A stretch of DNA of 19,829 bases from an uncultured Lachnospiraceae bacterium (GTDB lineage: Bacteria; Bacillota; Clostridia; Lachnospirales; Lachnospiraceae), in contig CAJOPI010000263.1 of the NCBI GenBank assembly GCA_905236275.1, positions 1-19,829 on the forward strand, written 5' to 3'. Position 1 is the stretch's first letter. The number at the start of each line of letters is the position of its first letter. Below the pieces are notes generated by a model. It was not told the DNA's origin, made no database searches, and saw only the letters and a list, made by a program, of their open reading frames with translations. Below are positions 1-6,647 of the stretch, one piece after another. The position numbers and the translations under genes are program-made.

Positions 1-62
1 GCTGTCTTGACCTTTGAAGAAATCTCCTCAACTACAGGTGCTTTGATTTCAACCTTTGCCAT
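1..62 (-). CDS. rplJ: 50S ribosomal protein L10, N-terminal fragment
   Basis: Only the first 20 or so codons are inside the window. They read MAKVEIKAPVVEEISSKVKT, which matches the typical start of Firmicutes L10, the protein that builds the ribosomal stalk with L7/L12. A strong AAGGAGG ribosome binding site lies at 74-80 (minus strand), 11 bases upstream of the ATG. The identification is strongly supported by the L10 autoregulatory leader directly upstream. The usual rplK-rplA genes are not directly upstream; a secreted-protein gene is there instead. The rest of the gene, and presumably rplL, lie beyond the left edge. Confidence 0.9.
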   Translation of the reverse strand, partial: MAKVEIKAPVVEEISSKVKT

Positions 63-89
63 GTTAAGTTTTACCTCCTTATAAAATTT

Positions 90-245
90 TGACCGAAAGA
101 GGTATCTTTCATAAACAGAAATATCCCTGCCGCCGAAGCGACAGGGACATAGTAATCTTATCGATAACTCTTTTATCCTCGGCAGGCGTTTTCAACTTAT
201 GCCTTGCGGCACCTGCTGTCTTCGGCCGGTTTGTCTCACAAACCT
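90..245 (-). promoter_or_regulatory. Ribosomal protein L10 leader RNA
   Basis: The transcribed region upstream of rplJ carries the two conserved blocks of the L10 leader: CCGAAGACAGCAGGTGC (complement of 209-225) and CCTGCCGAGG (complement of 177-186). These pair to form the L10(L12)4 binding structure seen in Firmicutes. It is followed by a strong UUCG-capped hairpin (125-146). From the known family, excess L10/L12 complex binds the leader and lowers rplJL expression. A small reading frame on the plus strand across this region is a by-product of the RNA structure and not a gene. Confidence 0.88.
125..146 (-). terminator. L10 leader attenuator hairpin
   Basis: On the minus strand the sequence folds as CCCTGTCGC-TTCG-GCGGCAGGG, an almost perfect 9-bp stem with one T-G wobble and an extra-stable TTCG loop. 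It is followed by ATATTTCTGTTT, which is T-rich but not a clean T tract. Its place between the leader core and rplJ fits the attenuator part of the L10 regulatory system. Whether it terminates efficiently cannot be told from sequence. Confidence 0.6.
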
Positions 246-250
246 TTACG

Positions 251-280
251 ACTATATCACAAAGACCTAACGCATGTCAA
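251..280 (-). promoter_or_regulatory. Promoter of the L10 leader and rplJ
   Basis: Read on the minus strand there is a perfect -35 TTGACA (275-280), an 18-base spacer, and TATAGT as -10 (251-256). Transcription would start near 244, just before the first leader stem (GTTTGT-GAG-ACAAAC). The promoter starts only about 25 bases beyond the stop codon of the upstream secreted-protein gene, and no good terminator separates them, so some read-through from the protease block is possible. Confidence 0.75.
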
Positions 281-304
281 GAATATTTTCTTTAATTTTC
301 TACC

Positions 305-1189
305 TTAATTTTCTGCCTTGATCGTAAGGGTGAACTTCTTGCCCGAACCATCCCTCAACTGGTAGACTATCTTGTACTTGCCTTCAGAAGTAGGCTTGAA
401 TTTTACAAGGCTTCCTGTTTCATCATAGGTGACTTCTGATTTTGCAAGCACCTTTTTACCTGCCGAAATATAGGGTGCAAGCTCCTCTAATGTTGCAAAG
501 TAAAGATAATTTCTCTTTATTCCGCTTTTTTCAACCTTATAGCTTGCCACCACATCCTGACCTATCATGGAATTCAGATTTCTTAAATCAAAGGTCGAGC
601 CGACCTTTCCGATAACCGTACCCTTATTCTTAAGCTTTGCATCCTCAAGATATCCTACGTATTTGGTTTTGGTTACGGCTATCATTCCGATATATATGGT
701 CTCACCGTCATATTCCGCCGATATCAGAGCTGATGCCGCCGCAGTATTCGATGAAACGCCGGGTCCGAGAGCCTTCGCATTTTTATTCAGTTTGACTCTG
801 CCTTTTTTTACCGTAAAGGACGAATCTCCGGAAACACTCCATACCGCCGACTTTGCCGCTCCCTTTATCTTCTTTCCGGATGCATCTCCGATATCGAATT
901 TAACAGATTTTCCGGGCACAAGCAGCATCCATGTACCTGATTTATAAGCGGATTTCTTTGTAACAAAGGTATGATTCGAAGATATTGCATCCGGATAGGA
1001 AACAGATGCCTCCTTCTGTGTGCTGAGTACTGCCGGATCGGACTCGCCCTCCTGAACTGTCAGCTCCTCCGAATTTTCCGATGCAGTAACCTCTGTCCCA
1101 CTCTCTTCAGCAGTTTCAGCCGCCCCTATGTTTACCGATGAAGCTATCAAAGTCAAAGATAATAATAATGCGAAAATTTTTTTCTTCAT
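305..1189 (-). CDS. Secreted protein resembling a subtilase C-terminal module, no protease domain
   Basis: A 294-aa protein with a clear signal peptide (MKKKIFALLLSLTLIASS, cleavage around GAA-ET), then an acidic Ser/Glu-rich stretch (about 25-55), then a beta-rich, Lys/Gly-rich region to the end. The body resembles the C-terminal module of the 683-aa subtilase encoded just upstream: KSVKFDIGDASGKKIK matches KKISFTIVDANGNKIK, and FKPTSEGKYK...KKFTLTIK matches FTPTKKGTYT...KKFSIKIK. The acidic stretch also shares EELTVQE with that protease. No catalytic Asp/His/Ser motifs and no cell-wall anchor are present. It lies 46 bp downstream of the protease and has a GAGAGGA ribosome binding site, so it is probably co-transcribed. 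Function is unknown; a cell-surface binding or protease partner role is only a guess. Confidence 0.8.
   Translation of the reverse strand: MKKKIFALLLSLTLIASSVNIGAAETAEESGTEVTASENSEELTVQEGESDPAVLSTQKEASVSYPDAISSNHTFVTKKSAYKSGTWMLLVPGKSVKFDIGDASGKKIKGAAKSAVWSVSGDSSFTVKKGRVKLNKNAKALGPGVSSNTAAASALISAEYDGETIYIGMIAVTKTKYVGYLEDAKLKNKGTVIGKVGSTFDLRNLNSMIGQDVVASYKVEKSGIKRNYLYFATLEELAPYISAGKKVLAKSEVTYDETGSLVKFKPTSEGKYKIVYQLRDGSGKKFTLTIKAEN
1050..1069. repeat. 20-bp exact repeat, copy 1 (other copy 3127-3146)
   Basis: The plus-strand sequence TCCTGAACTGTCAGCTCCTC occurs here and again at 3127-3146. Both copies lie in the same frame, close behind the signal-peptide regions of two neighbouring secreted-protein genes, and encode EELTVQE. 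It marks common ancestry of the two N-termini or a past recombination. Confidence 0.85.
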
Positions 1190-1235
1190 ACCCGTTCCTC
1201 TCTCATCAAAAAATTGTCACAAAACAATACGTATT

Positions 1236-3287
1236 CTACGCCACCTTGATCTTTATCGAGAATTTCTTTTTTATTCCCCCGGGAGCCGTAACCTTAAAGG
1301 TGTAGGTTCCTTTTTTCGTCGGCGTAAACGTTGCCGGATTTCCGTCGCTGTCATAGGTTACCATGCTTTTAGCTTTTTTAGGAATAGAAAGAAGGTAACC
1401 CAAAGTATAACTTGTACCTATCTCGGCATTATTTTCGCCATAGAAATAAATCTCTTTTCCGCAGATATAGGAGATTTTATTAAGACTAATGGCTTTCCCC
1501 TGTGATACGCTTATCTTCAGTGATTTTGTCTTCCTATCCTCCGAAACTGCTGCCTTCCTGATTTTATCAAGAGCTATAAATTTCAGCTTAACCGTCGAAT
1601 TGTTATAGGTTACCGTAACAGTGGTTCTTGCCGCGGACGTATAGGACACATCAGCAGAATATGCATTTGCTTTTTTCAGACAGCTAAGCTTATTGTTTTT
1701 CAGCTTGAAATTGCTTGTATCGGAGGAACTGTAGGTCACTGCCGATTTCTTCGATGCCGCCTTAATCTTATTTCCGTTAGCATCCACTATCGTAAAGCTT
1801 ATCTTCTTTCCCTTAGAAATCCAAAGCGTTCCGCCATCCGTAATAAATCCGCTGCTTGTTTTTACATAAAACGCCGATTCCTTTTCAGCAGGAACCTGAG
1901 CCGCAGAACCAACAGCCTTTGCAGCATCCACACATCCTGTGACCGAGCCGCCTGTTGAAGATGACGAATAAGTAACTCCGTCCGTTGTTTCAAGTATTTT
2001 TGCCCTGACCGCTTCCGAAGCATCTTCGTTATCCAAAGCTGAGATATCAGGATTAATCGCATAAACAAGGGCAGCCACTCCCGCAACCACAGGAGATGCC
2101 ATCGAGGTTCCGCTCATATTGCCATATTTATTGTCCATATAGCAGGAATAAATCGTCGTTCCAGGCGCCGCAAGATCAACCCATTCTCCATAATTAGAAT
2201 AGCTTGCAAGAGTTCCCGAGGAATCAATCGCCGCAACCGAAAGAACCCCATCACAGGCTGCCGGATAGAATTCGGTATCGGTTCCTTTGTTTCCGCTTGC
2301 GCATACCAACGTTGCACCGCTTTCATTCAGACCGTCTATCGCCTCCTGCAAAAGCCTGATCCCTTCTAGTGAAAGCGAAGCACTTCCGATACTCATGTTT
2401 ACCACGTCAACCTTCCACTCCGCCGCAACATTAATCGCTCTCAGAAGATTTGCAACAGGCATTTTTCCGTCAGCATTTGCAACCCTTATCAGGTAAAGAT
2501 CAGCTTCCGGAGCTACGCCGCAGCCGCCTTTCCCATTATTTACGGTTGCTGCAACTATTCCCGCCACATGAGACCCATGACTTACAGTTGAACTGCTAAC
2601 CGGTGACACATCTGAGCTTCCGTCAGATACATTGTATGTTTCTTTTACCCTGCCAGATAAATCTTCATGATATGCATCAAATCCATTATCTATTATCGCA
2701 ACACTTACGCTGTTTCCGGAAGTCACCTCCCATGCGGCTTTACTGTTGATTTTCGTATGATGCCACTGTTTCACATAATAAGGATCAGAAGGGGTTGTAC
2801 TCTCAGTCTCCGAAACATTGTCTTCAAGAGCCTCGTTTTCCGCAAGCTCTCCCGCATATCCATAGTCAGCAGTCTCAAAGAGATAATTAGGTACAATCAC
2901 CCTGTCAACGCTTACGGATTTTGCTGCCTCGGTAAGAGACTCTTTTATTTCCCTGTCAAATTCTATTACGGCAATTCCGTCTGACCAGGAGCTCAATTCA
3001 GCCCCATAGGATTCCGCTACCTCTTCGGCCTCCTCCTTTGAATTTGCCGAAAAAACAGCTTCATTTTCAATATAATCCTCACCTGCTTCAAGCGATTCAA
3101 GTTCCTCTGCCTGTACCTTCAGGCTTTCCTGAACTGTCAGCTCCTCTGCAGCTTCCTCTCTTCCTTCACTTTCCGACAGTTCGACCTCCGCCGGAATGAT
3201 AACCTCTTCCGGTTCAGCCATTACCGGTAAAGAAGAAAGCAGCACTGCAATAATTACTAAAATAGCTATACTGTTTTTCTTTTTCAT
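1236..3287 (-). CDS. Secreted subtilisin-like serine protease (S8 family)
   Basis: A 683-aa exported protease. A signal peptide (1-24, ending PVMA) is followed by an acidic Glu-rich segment and a propeptide-like region (about 65-140, GEDYIENEAV...YGAELSSWSDGIAVIEF). The peptidase S8 domain spans about 170-460 with the full catalytic set: Asp200 (VAIIDNG), His237 (HGSHVAG), oxyanion Asn333 (ASGNKG) and Ser395 (GTSMASP). A beta-rich C-terminal module (about 470-683) resembles the separate 294-aa protein downstream. The Asp motif is DNG instead of the common DTG/DSG. No sortase or SLH anchor is visible, so it is likely free or loosely wall-bound. It lies 71 bp after a second subtilase gene, with which it shares propeptide and catalytic domain architecture. 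The ribosome binding site is GAGAGGTG. Confidence 0.93.
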   Translation of the reverse strand: MKKKNSIAILVIIAVLLSSLPVMAEPEEVIIPAEVELSESEGREEAAEELTVQESLKVQAEELESLEAGEDYIENEAVFSANSKEEAEEVAESYGAELSSWSDGIAVIEFDREIKESLTEAAKSVSVDRVIVPNYLFETADYGYAGELAENEALEDNVSETESTTPSDPYYVKQWHHTKINSKAAWEVTSGNSVSVAIIDNGFDAYHEDLSGRVKETYNVSDGSSDVSPVSSSTVSHGSHVAGIVAATVNNGKGGCGVAPEADLYLIRVANADGKMPVANLLRAINVAAEWKVDVVNMSIGSASLSLEGIRLLQEAIDGLNESGATLVCASGNKGTDTEFYPAACDGVLSVAAIDSSGTLASYSNYGEWVDLAAPGTTIYSCYMDNKYGNMSGTSMASPVVAGVAALVYAINPDISALDNEDASEAVRAKILETTDGVTYSSSSTGGSVTGCVDAAKAVGSAAQVPAEKESAFYVKTSSGFITDGGTLWISKGKKISFTIVDANGNKIKAASKKSAVTYSSSDTSNFKLKNNKLSCLKKANAYSADVSYTSAARTTVTVTYNNSTVKLKFIALDKIRKAAVSEDRKTKSLKISVSQGKAISLNKISYICGKEIYFYGENNAEIGTSYTLGYLLSIPKKAKSMVTYDSDGNPATFTPTKKGTYTFKVTAPGGIKKKFSIKIKVA
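3127..3146. repeat. 20-bp exact repeat, copy 2 (other copy 1050-1069)
   Basis: Identical to 1050-1069 and in the same reading frame, encoding EELTVQE near residue 50 of the 683-aa subtilase, just after its signal peptide. Confidence 0.85.
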
Positions 3288-3321
3288 CTCGCACCTCTCT
3301 GATTTTTTCGCACATAGTTAC

Positions 3322-3350
3322 AGTATACGCCTTTCCTGCCAATTCCACAA
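3322..3350 (-). promoter_or_regulatory. Possible internal promoter for the 683-aa subtilase
   Basis: In the 71-bp gap between the two subtilase genes the minus strand reads TTGTGG (3345-3350), a 17-base spacer, and TATACT (3322-3327). The -10 is good and the -35 is weak. If used, it would let the second protease and the 294-aa protein be expressed apart from the first protease. Confidence 0.4.
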
Positions 3351-3358
3351 ACTACAGC

Positions 3359-5209
3359 TTAATTTGCAATTTCCACCGACCCTTGGTAGTCACCGCTGAA
3401 ATTGATTTTTCTGCTTCCTGCATCATAGCTATACATCGACTTTTTCACTCTTCTGTTTTTACCGTTAAGATTTACGGAGACCTTTTTAATGCTTCCGTCA
3501 GCCTTCATCGTACAGCTTACGTTTGACGAGGATACCGTTTTCGGTTTTATCTCGACAGATAAAGTCATTCCCTTAAAAACAGCATTAATCTTTTTATCGG
3601 CATTCGCAAGCTTTCTTATCGTTATCGTTGATGTTCCCGCATGCTTTCCGTCAGATATCTTAGCACTCTTAAGCGAATAAACACTGCCATTGTAGCTGAC
3701 GGTCAGGCCAAGATCAGATACCTTAATTTTCTTTCCGCCATAATCTATCCTGCTGGTATAAGTGAGTTCTCCCCCATTCTGAAGTTTTACAACAGCTATT
3801 TCGTTATCCGATTCTGTCTCCAGCGGAATTTCCTCGCTTTCGCTCTTTTCATCCTTATTTTTATCTTCTTGCGGGTCATCCGGTTCGTCGACTTCTTCCC
3901 CGCTGTCTTCACTCTTTCCCTTATCTGCCGTTATTAGTTTGGAAAAGTCAATACAGCCCGTAACTGCTCTGTCATCATCGGAATAAATGTACTTTTTCCC
4001 GTCAGTTGCCGCAAGAAGTATTTCAGTTACTTCGTCTACCGTAGCTGAATTGCGGTTTTCCCTGAACTTTTCATCAGACGAATATATTAATGCAGCTGCT
4101 CCCGTAACCACCGGTGCTGCCATCGACGTTCCGCTCAAATAGCTGTAGCTGCCGTTAAGATAAGTCGAATAAATCGTACTTCCCGGTGCCACCAGATCAA
4201 CCCAGTCGCCATAATTTGAATAATATGCAAGCTCGCCATATCTCGTGCAGGCTCCAACAGCTATTACGTGATTAAGGCCCGCCGGATAATGGCGTGCAGA
4301 CGAAGAATCATTTCCGGCAGAAGCTACTACGGTTGTACCGTTCTCATAAGCATAGTCCATAACCTTCTGCATATATCTTATGGTTTCCTCGTCCGGAATT
4401 CCCTTTAATCCAAGGCTGACATTCACCACTGCCGCTTCCTCATTTACAGCCTTTTTAACTCCGGTAAGGAGCGATGAAATGGTTATGCCTTCATTTTCCC
4501 CACTCGGATTTCCTACACATACGGAATATATCTCAGCGCCGGGAGCCACTCCTGCTCCGCCTCTTGAATTGTCCTTCTCAGCAGCAATTATTCCTGCCAC
4601 ATGGGTTCCATGTCCGTATCTGTCGATTTCAGAAGCTGCATTTCCGCATTTTTCAGCCTTGTAAATCTTATTCACAAGATCATAGTGGCTTGTTTCAATA
4701 CCGGTATCAACTACCGCAACCCTTACTCCGCTTCCATCCGTCTTGTTCCATGCGGAACTGTCCTTTATATATCCATGAAACCACTGTGATGAATAAAACG
4801 GATCGTCTATGCTCTCTTCCGTAAGAAGGTAGTCCGGATGAATGCGCCTGTTCGTACTCTGAGACTCCGCTTCTTCCAAGAGTATATCTGCAACATCCCT
4901 CCCGGTACTCAATACGGCAATGCCTTCCTCAAAGCTTACAAGCTCTGCGCCATAATCCTCAGCAATCCTCAATGCCTCGTCAATATCCGATGCCTCACAA
5001 AAAGCCTGATTTTCAGCATAATCTTCACCTTCTTCAAGGCCTTCCACATAAACCGCATCATCTAAAAGCGAATTAATATCGCTGTCCGCATATTCAGTTT
5101 TTTCAAAATCCGATTCTGACTCCGGGCTGATTTCACCCGCATAAGAAAAACAAGGAACAGATATTATTACAGCGACAAGAAAAGTCGCAAGAAAGTTCTT
5201 CCTTCGCAT
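3359..5209 (-). CDS. Secreted subtilisin-like serine protease (S8 family), first of a tandem pair
   Basis: A 616-aa exported protease. Signal peptide (about 1-24, FSYAG), acidic stretch, propeptide-like region (about 58-130; GEDYAENQAF...YGAELVSFEEGIAVL closely follows the downstream paralogue), then the S8 catalytic domain with Asp168 (VAVVDTG), His200 (HGTHVAG), Asn300 (ASAGND) and Ser362 (GTSMAAP). A strongly acidic Asp/Glu/Lys linker (about 429-475) connects to a beta-rich C-terminal domain (about 480-616) that does not resemble the C-terminus of the neighbouring protease. No wall anchor motif. It is the promoter-proximal gene of a three-gene block of secreted proteins, and shares its upstream region with a divergent capA-like gene. 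Substrate is unknown; extracellular protein degradation or processing of surface proteins are both possible. Confidence 0.93.
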   Translation of the reverse strand: MRRKNFLATFLVAVIISVPCFSYAGEISPESESDFEKTEYADSDINSLLDDAVYVEGLEEGEDYAENQAFCEASDIDEALRIAEDYGAELVSFEEGIAVLSTGRDVADILLEEAESQSTNRRIHPDYLLTEESIDDPFYSSQWFHGYIKDSSAWNKTDGSGVRVAVVDTGIETSHYDLVNKIYKAEKCGNAASEIDRYGHGTHVAGIIAAEKDNSRGGAGVAPGAEIYSVCVGNPSGENEGITISSLLTGVKKAVNEEAAVVNVSLGLKGIPDEETIRYMQKVMDYAYENGTTVVASAGNDSSSARHYPAGLNHVIAVGACTRYGELAYYSNYGDWVDLVAPGSTIYSTYLNGSYSYLSGTSMAAPVVTGAAALIYSSDEKFRENRNSATVDEVTEILLAATDGKKYIYSDDDRAVTGCIDFSKLITADKGKSEDSGEEVDEPDDPQEDKNKDEKSESEEIPLETESDNEIAVVKLQNGGELTYTSRIDYGGKKIKVSDLGLTVSYNGSVYSLKSAKISDGKHAGTSTITIRKLANADKKINAVFKGMTLSVEIKPKTVSSSNVSCTMKADGSIKKVSVNLNGKNRRVKKSMYSYDAGSRKINFSGDYQGSVEIAN

Positions 5210-5231
5210 CTTTCTTTTCCCCCTGATATGC

Positions 5232-5261
5232 GTTATACTTAAATGTCTGCATTTTTTACAA
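5232..5261 (-). promoter_or_regulatory. Candidate promoter of the subtilase block
   Basis: Minus-strand TTGTAA (5256-5261), an 18-base spacer and TATAAC (5232-5237). Transcription would begin near 5225, leaving a leader of only about 15 bases that just covers the GGGGGAAAAG ribosome binding site region. A start further upstream, within the direct-repeat region, cannot be excluded. Confidence 0.45.
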
Positions 5262-5281
5262 ATGAGACGGCCCCTGATAAG

Positions 5282-5309
5282 TACAACACGTGCAATGTAT
5301 ACAACACGT
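5282..5309. repeat. Pair of 10-bp direct repeats, possible operator
   Basis: TACAACACGT occurs at 5282-5291 and 5300-5309, 18 bp apart start to start. A looser copy (TATAACACTC, 7 of 10) lies at 5321-5330. The second repeat sits directly upstream of the TATAAT of the capA-like gene (5313-5318). Tandem repeats at this position are typical of activator or repressor sites; no regulator can be named. Confidence 0.6.
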
Positions 5310-5312
5310 TCC

Positions 5313-5318
5313 TATAAT
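5313..5318 (+). promoter_or_regulatory. -10 element of the capA-like gene
   Basis: A perfect TATAAT with no recognisable -35 at 16-18 bases upstream; that space holds the direct repeats instead. This is what one expects if an activator substitutes for the -35. The predicted leader is about 75 bases. Confidence 0.5.
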
Positions 5319-5398
5319 AGTATAACACTCTTATGTCATATTTTTGGCTCTTTATTGTATGCAAAATCAATTTTTAAGTATTTCTTAGGAGAATTTTT

Positions 5399-6616
5399 AT
5401 GAAAAAGTTATTTTTAATCTCAATCTGTTCCTTCAGCATTTTATTAACTGCCTGCGGAGCTTCTGAAAAGAGCACCGAAATCCCGGTTTCCACAGACACA
5501 GACAATGCAGTTGAAGTAACCTGGTCAGAAAGCAGTGAAGAAAAAAATGATTCTGATGCAATCGTCATAGAAGACAATTCCACGCAGGAAAAAGCTTCCA
5601 CTGCCGACATGGAGACAGAAGCTTCCACCGAGGAAATCCCTGAAGAAGCCGGAGAAGTCACACTTGTTTTTGCAGGCGATATGGACTTTGATGACCGCTA
5701 TACCAATATGATCGCTCTCCGTTCCCGTCCGAACGGTATCCTTGACTGCCTGAGCGATTCCCTGATCGAAAGAATGCGAAATGCCGATATCTGTATGATA
5801 AACAATGAATTTCCATATTCCAATGGAGGTTCGCCTCTTCAGAACAAGAAATTCACCTTTCGCGCAGACCCGTCCACAGCTGAATTTCTCACGCTTTTGG
5901 GAGTTGATATCGTAAGTCTTGCAAATAATCACGCTTATGATTACGGGGAAGAAGCACTTCTTGACACCTTTAATACACTGAGCGATAACGGAATCGAATA
6001 TGTCGGAGCAGGCCACAATCTTAGCGAAGCAATGACTCCCAAATATTTCACAATGAATGGAACACGTATTTCTATTGTTGCCGCTACTCAGATAGAGCGA
6101 AGCCTTCCCCCTGACACTAAGGAAGCCACCGACAGCTCTGCCGGCGTTCTTCGCTGTCAGACTGCCGATAATCTTGTCAGTGTGATCAAAGAGGCAAAAG
6201 AAAACAGTGATTTTTGCGTAGCCTTTGTTCACTGGGGCAGTGAAAATGTCAACGAATATGACTATTCCCAGACAGAACTTGCAAATGCCTTTGCCGATGC
6301 CGGAGCAGACATCATAATCGGCGCGCATCCTCATGTTCTTCAGGGAATTGACTACATCGGAAATGTCCCGGTTCTTTACAGCCTCGGAAATTACTGGTTT
6401 AATTCAAAAACTCTTGATACCTGCCTGATAGAGCTTAAACTCAGCAACAGGGAAATAGAATCCTTACAGTTTATTCCCTGCCGCCAGCATGACTGTAAAA
6501 CAGAAGAAATGATAAAAGACACAACACAGGATTTCGAAAGAATTCTTGCTGACATGAGAAAATATTCCACAAACAATGTTAATATCGACGAAAATGGTTT
6601 TGTAAACAAGCAATAA
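5399..6616 (+). CDS. CapA/PgsA-family lipoprotein (metallophosphatase-like fold)
   Basis: A 405-aa lipoprotein with signal sequence and lipobox LTAC (Cys19), a Ser/Thr/Glu-rich linker (20-86), and a CapA domain (about 87-345). Typical CapA motifs are visible: FAGDMDFD (91-98), NNE (135-137), LANNHAYDYG (174-183), HWG (278-280), GAHPHVLQG (308-316) and SLGNY (328-332). Family members are linked to poly-gamma-glutamate synthesis or release, but many stand alone, as here, with no capB/capC neighbours, so their substrate is unknown. The ATG is preceded by TAGGAGA at a good distance. It is divergent from a secreted-protease block and convergent with the pyrophosphatase gene. Export by lipidation at the outer face of the membrane is well supported. 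Confidence 0.9.
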   Translation: MKKLFLISICSFSILLTACGASEKSTEIPVSTDTDNAVEVTWSESSEEKNDSDAIVIEDNSTQEKASTADMETEASTEEIPEEAGEVTLVFAGDMDFDDRYTNMIALRSRPNGILDCLSDSLIERMRNADICMINNEFPYSNGGSPLQNKKFTFRADPSTAEFLTLLGVDIVSLANNHAYDYGEEALLDTFNTLSDNGIEYVGAGHNLSEAMTPKYFTMNGTRISIVAATQIERSLPPDTKEATDSSAGVLRCQTADNLVSVIKEAKENSDFCVAFVHWGSENVNEYDYSQTELANAFADAGADIIIGAHPHVLQGIDYIGNVPVLYSLGNYWFNSKTLDTCLIELKLSNREIESLQFIPCRQHDCKTEEMIKDTTQDFERILADMRKYSTNNVNIDENGFVNKQ

Positions 6617-6647
6617 AAAATCCGGTCAAAGACCGGATTTTTTATTG
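6611..6647. terminator. Perfect bidirectional terminator between capA-like and PPase genes
   Basis: CAATAAAAAATCCGGTC (6611-6627) and its exact reverse complement (6631-6647) are separated by an AAA loop, giving a 17-bp inverted repeat with A tract and T tract on both sides. It works as an intrinsic terminator in both directions. The stop codons of both convergent genes (TAA at 6614-6616 and the complement of 6642-6644) lie inside the arms. Confidence 0.9.

Noticed and set aside
89-295. Plus-strand 68-codon frame near the left end
   Set aside because: It lies over the L10 leader and its promoter on the other strand, has no ribosome binding site, and its sequence is explained by the RNA structure.
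5525-6334. 269-codon minus-strand frame opposite the capA-like gene
   Set aside because: Antisense to a well-supported gene with complete family motifs; Cys/Ile-rich composition with no recognisable domain.
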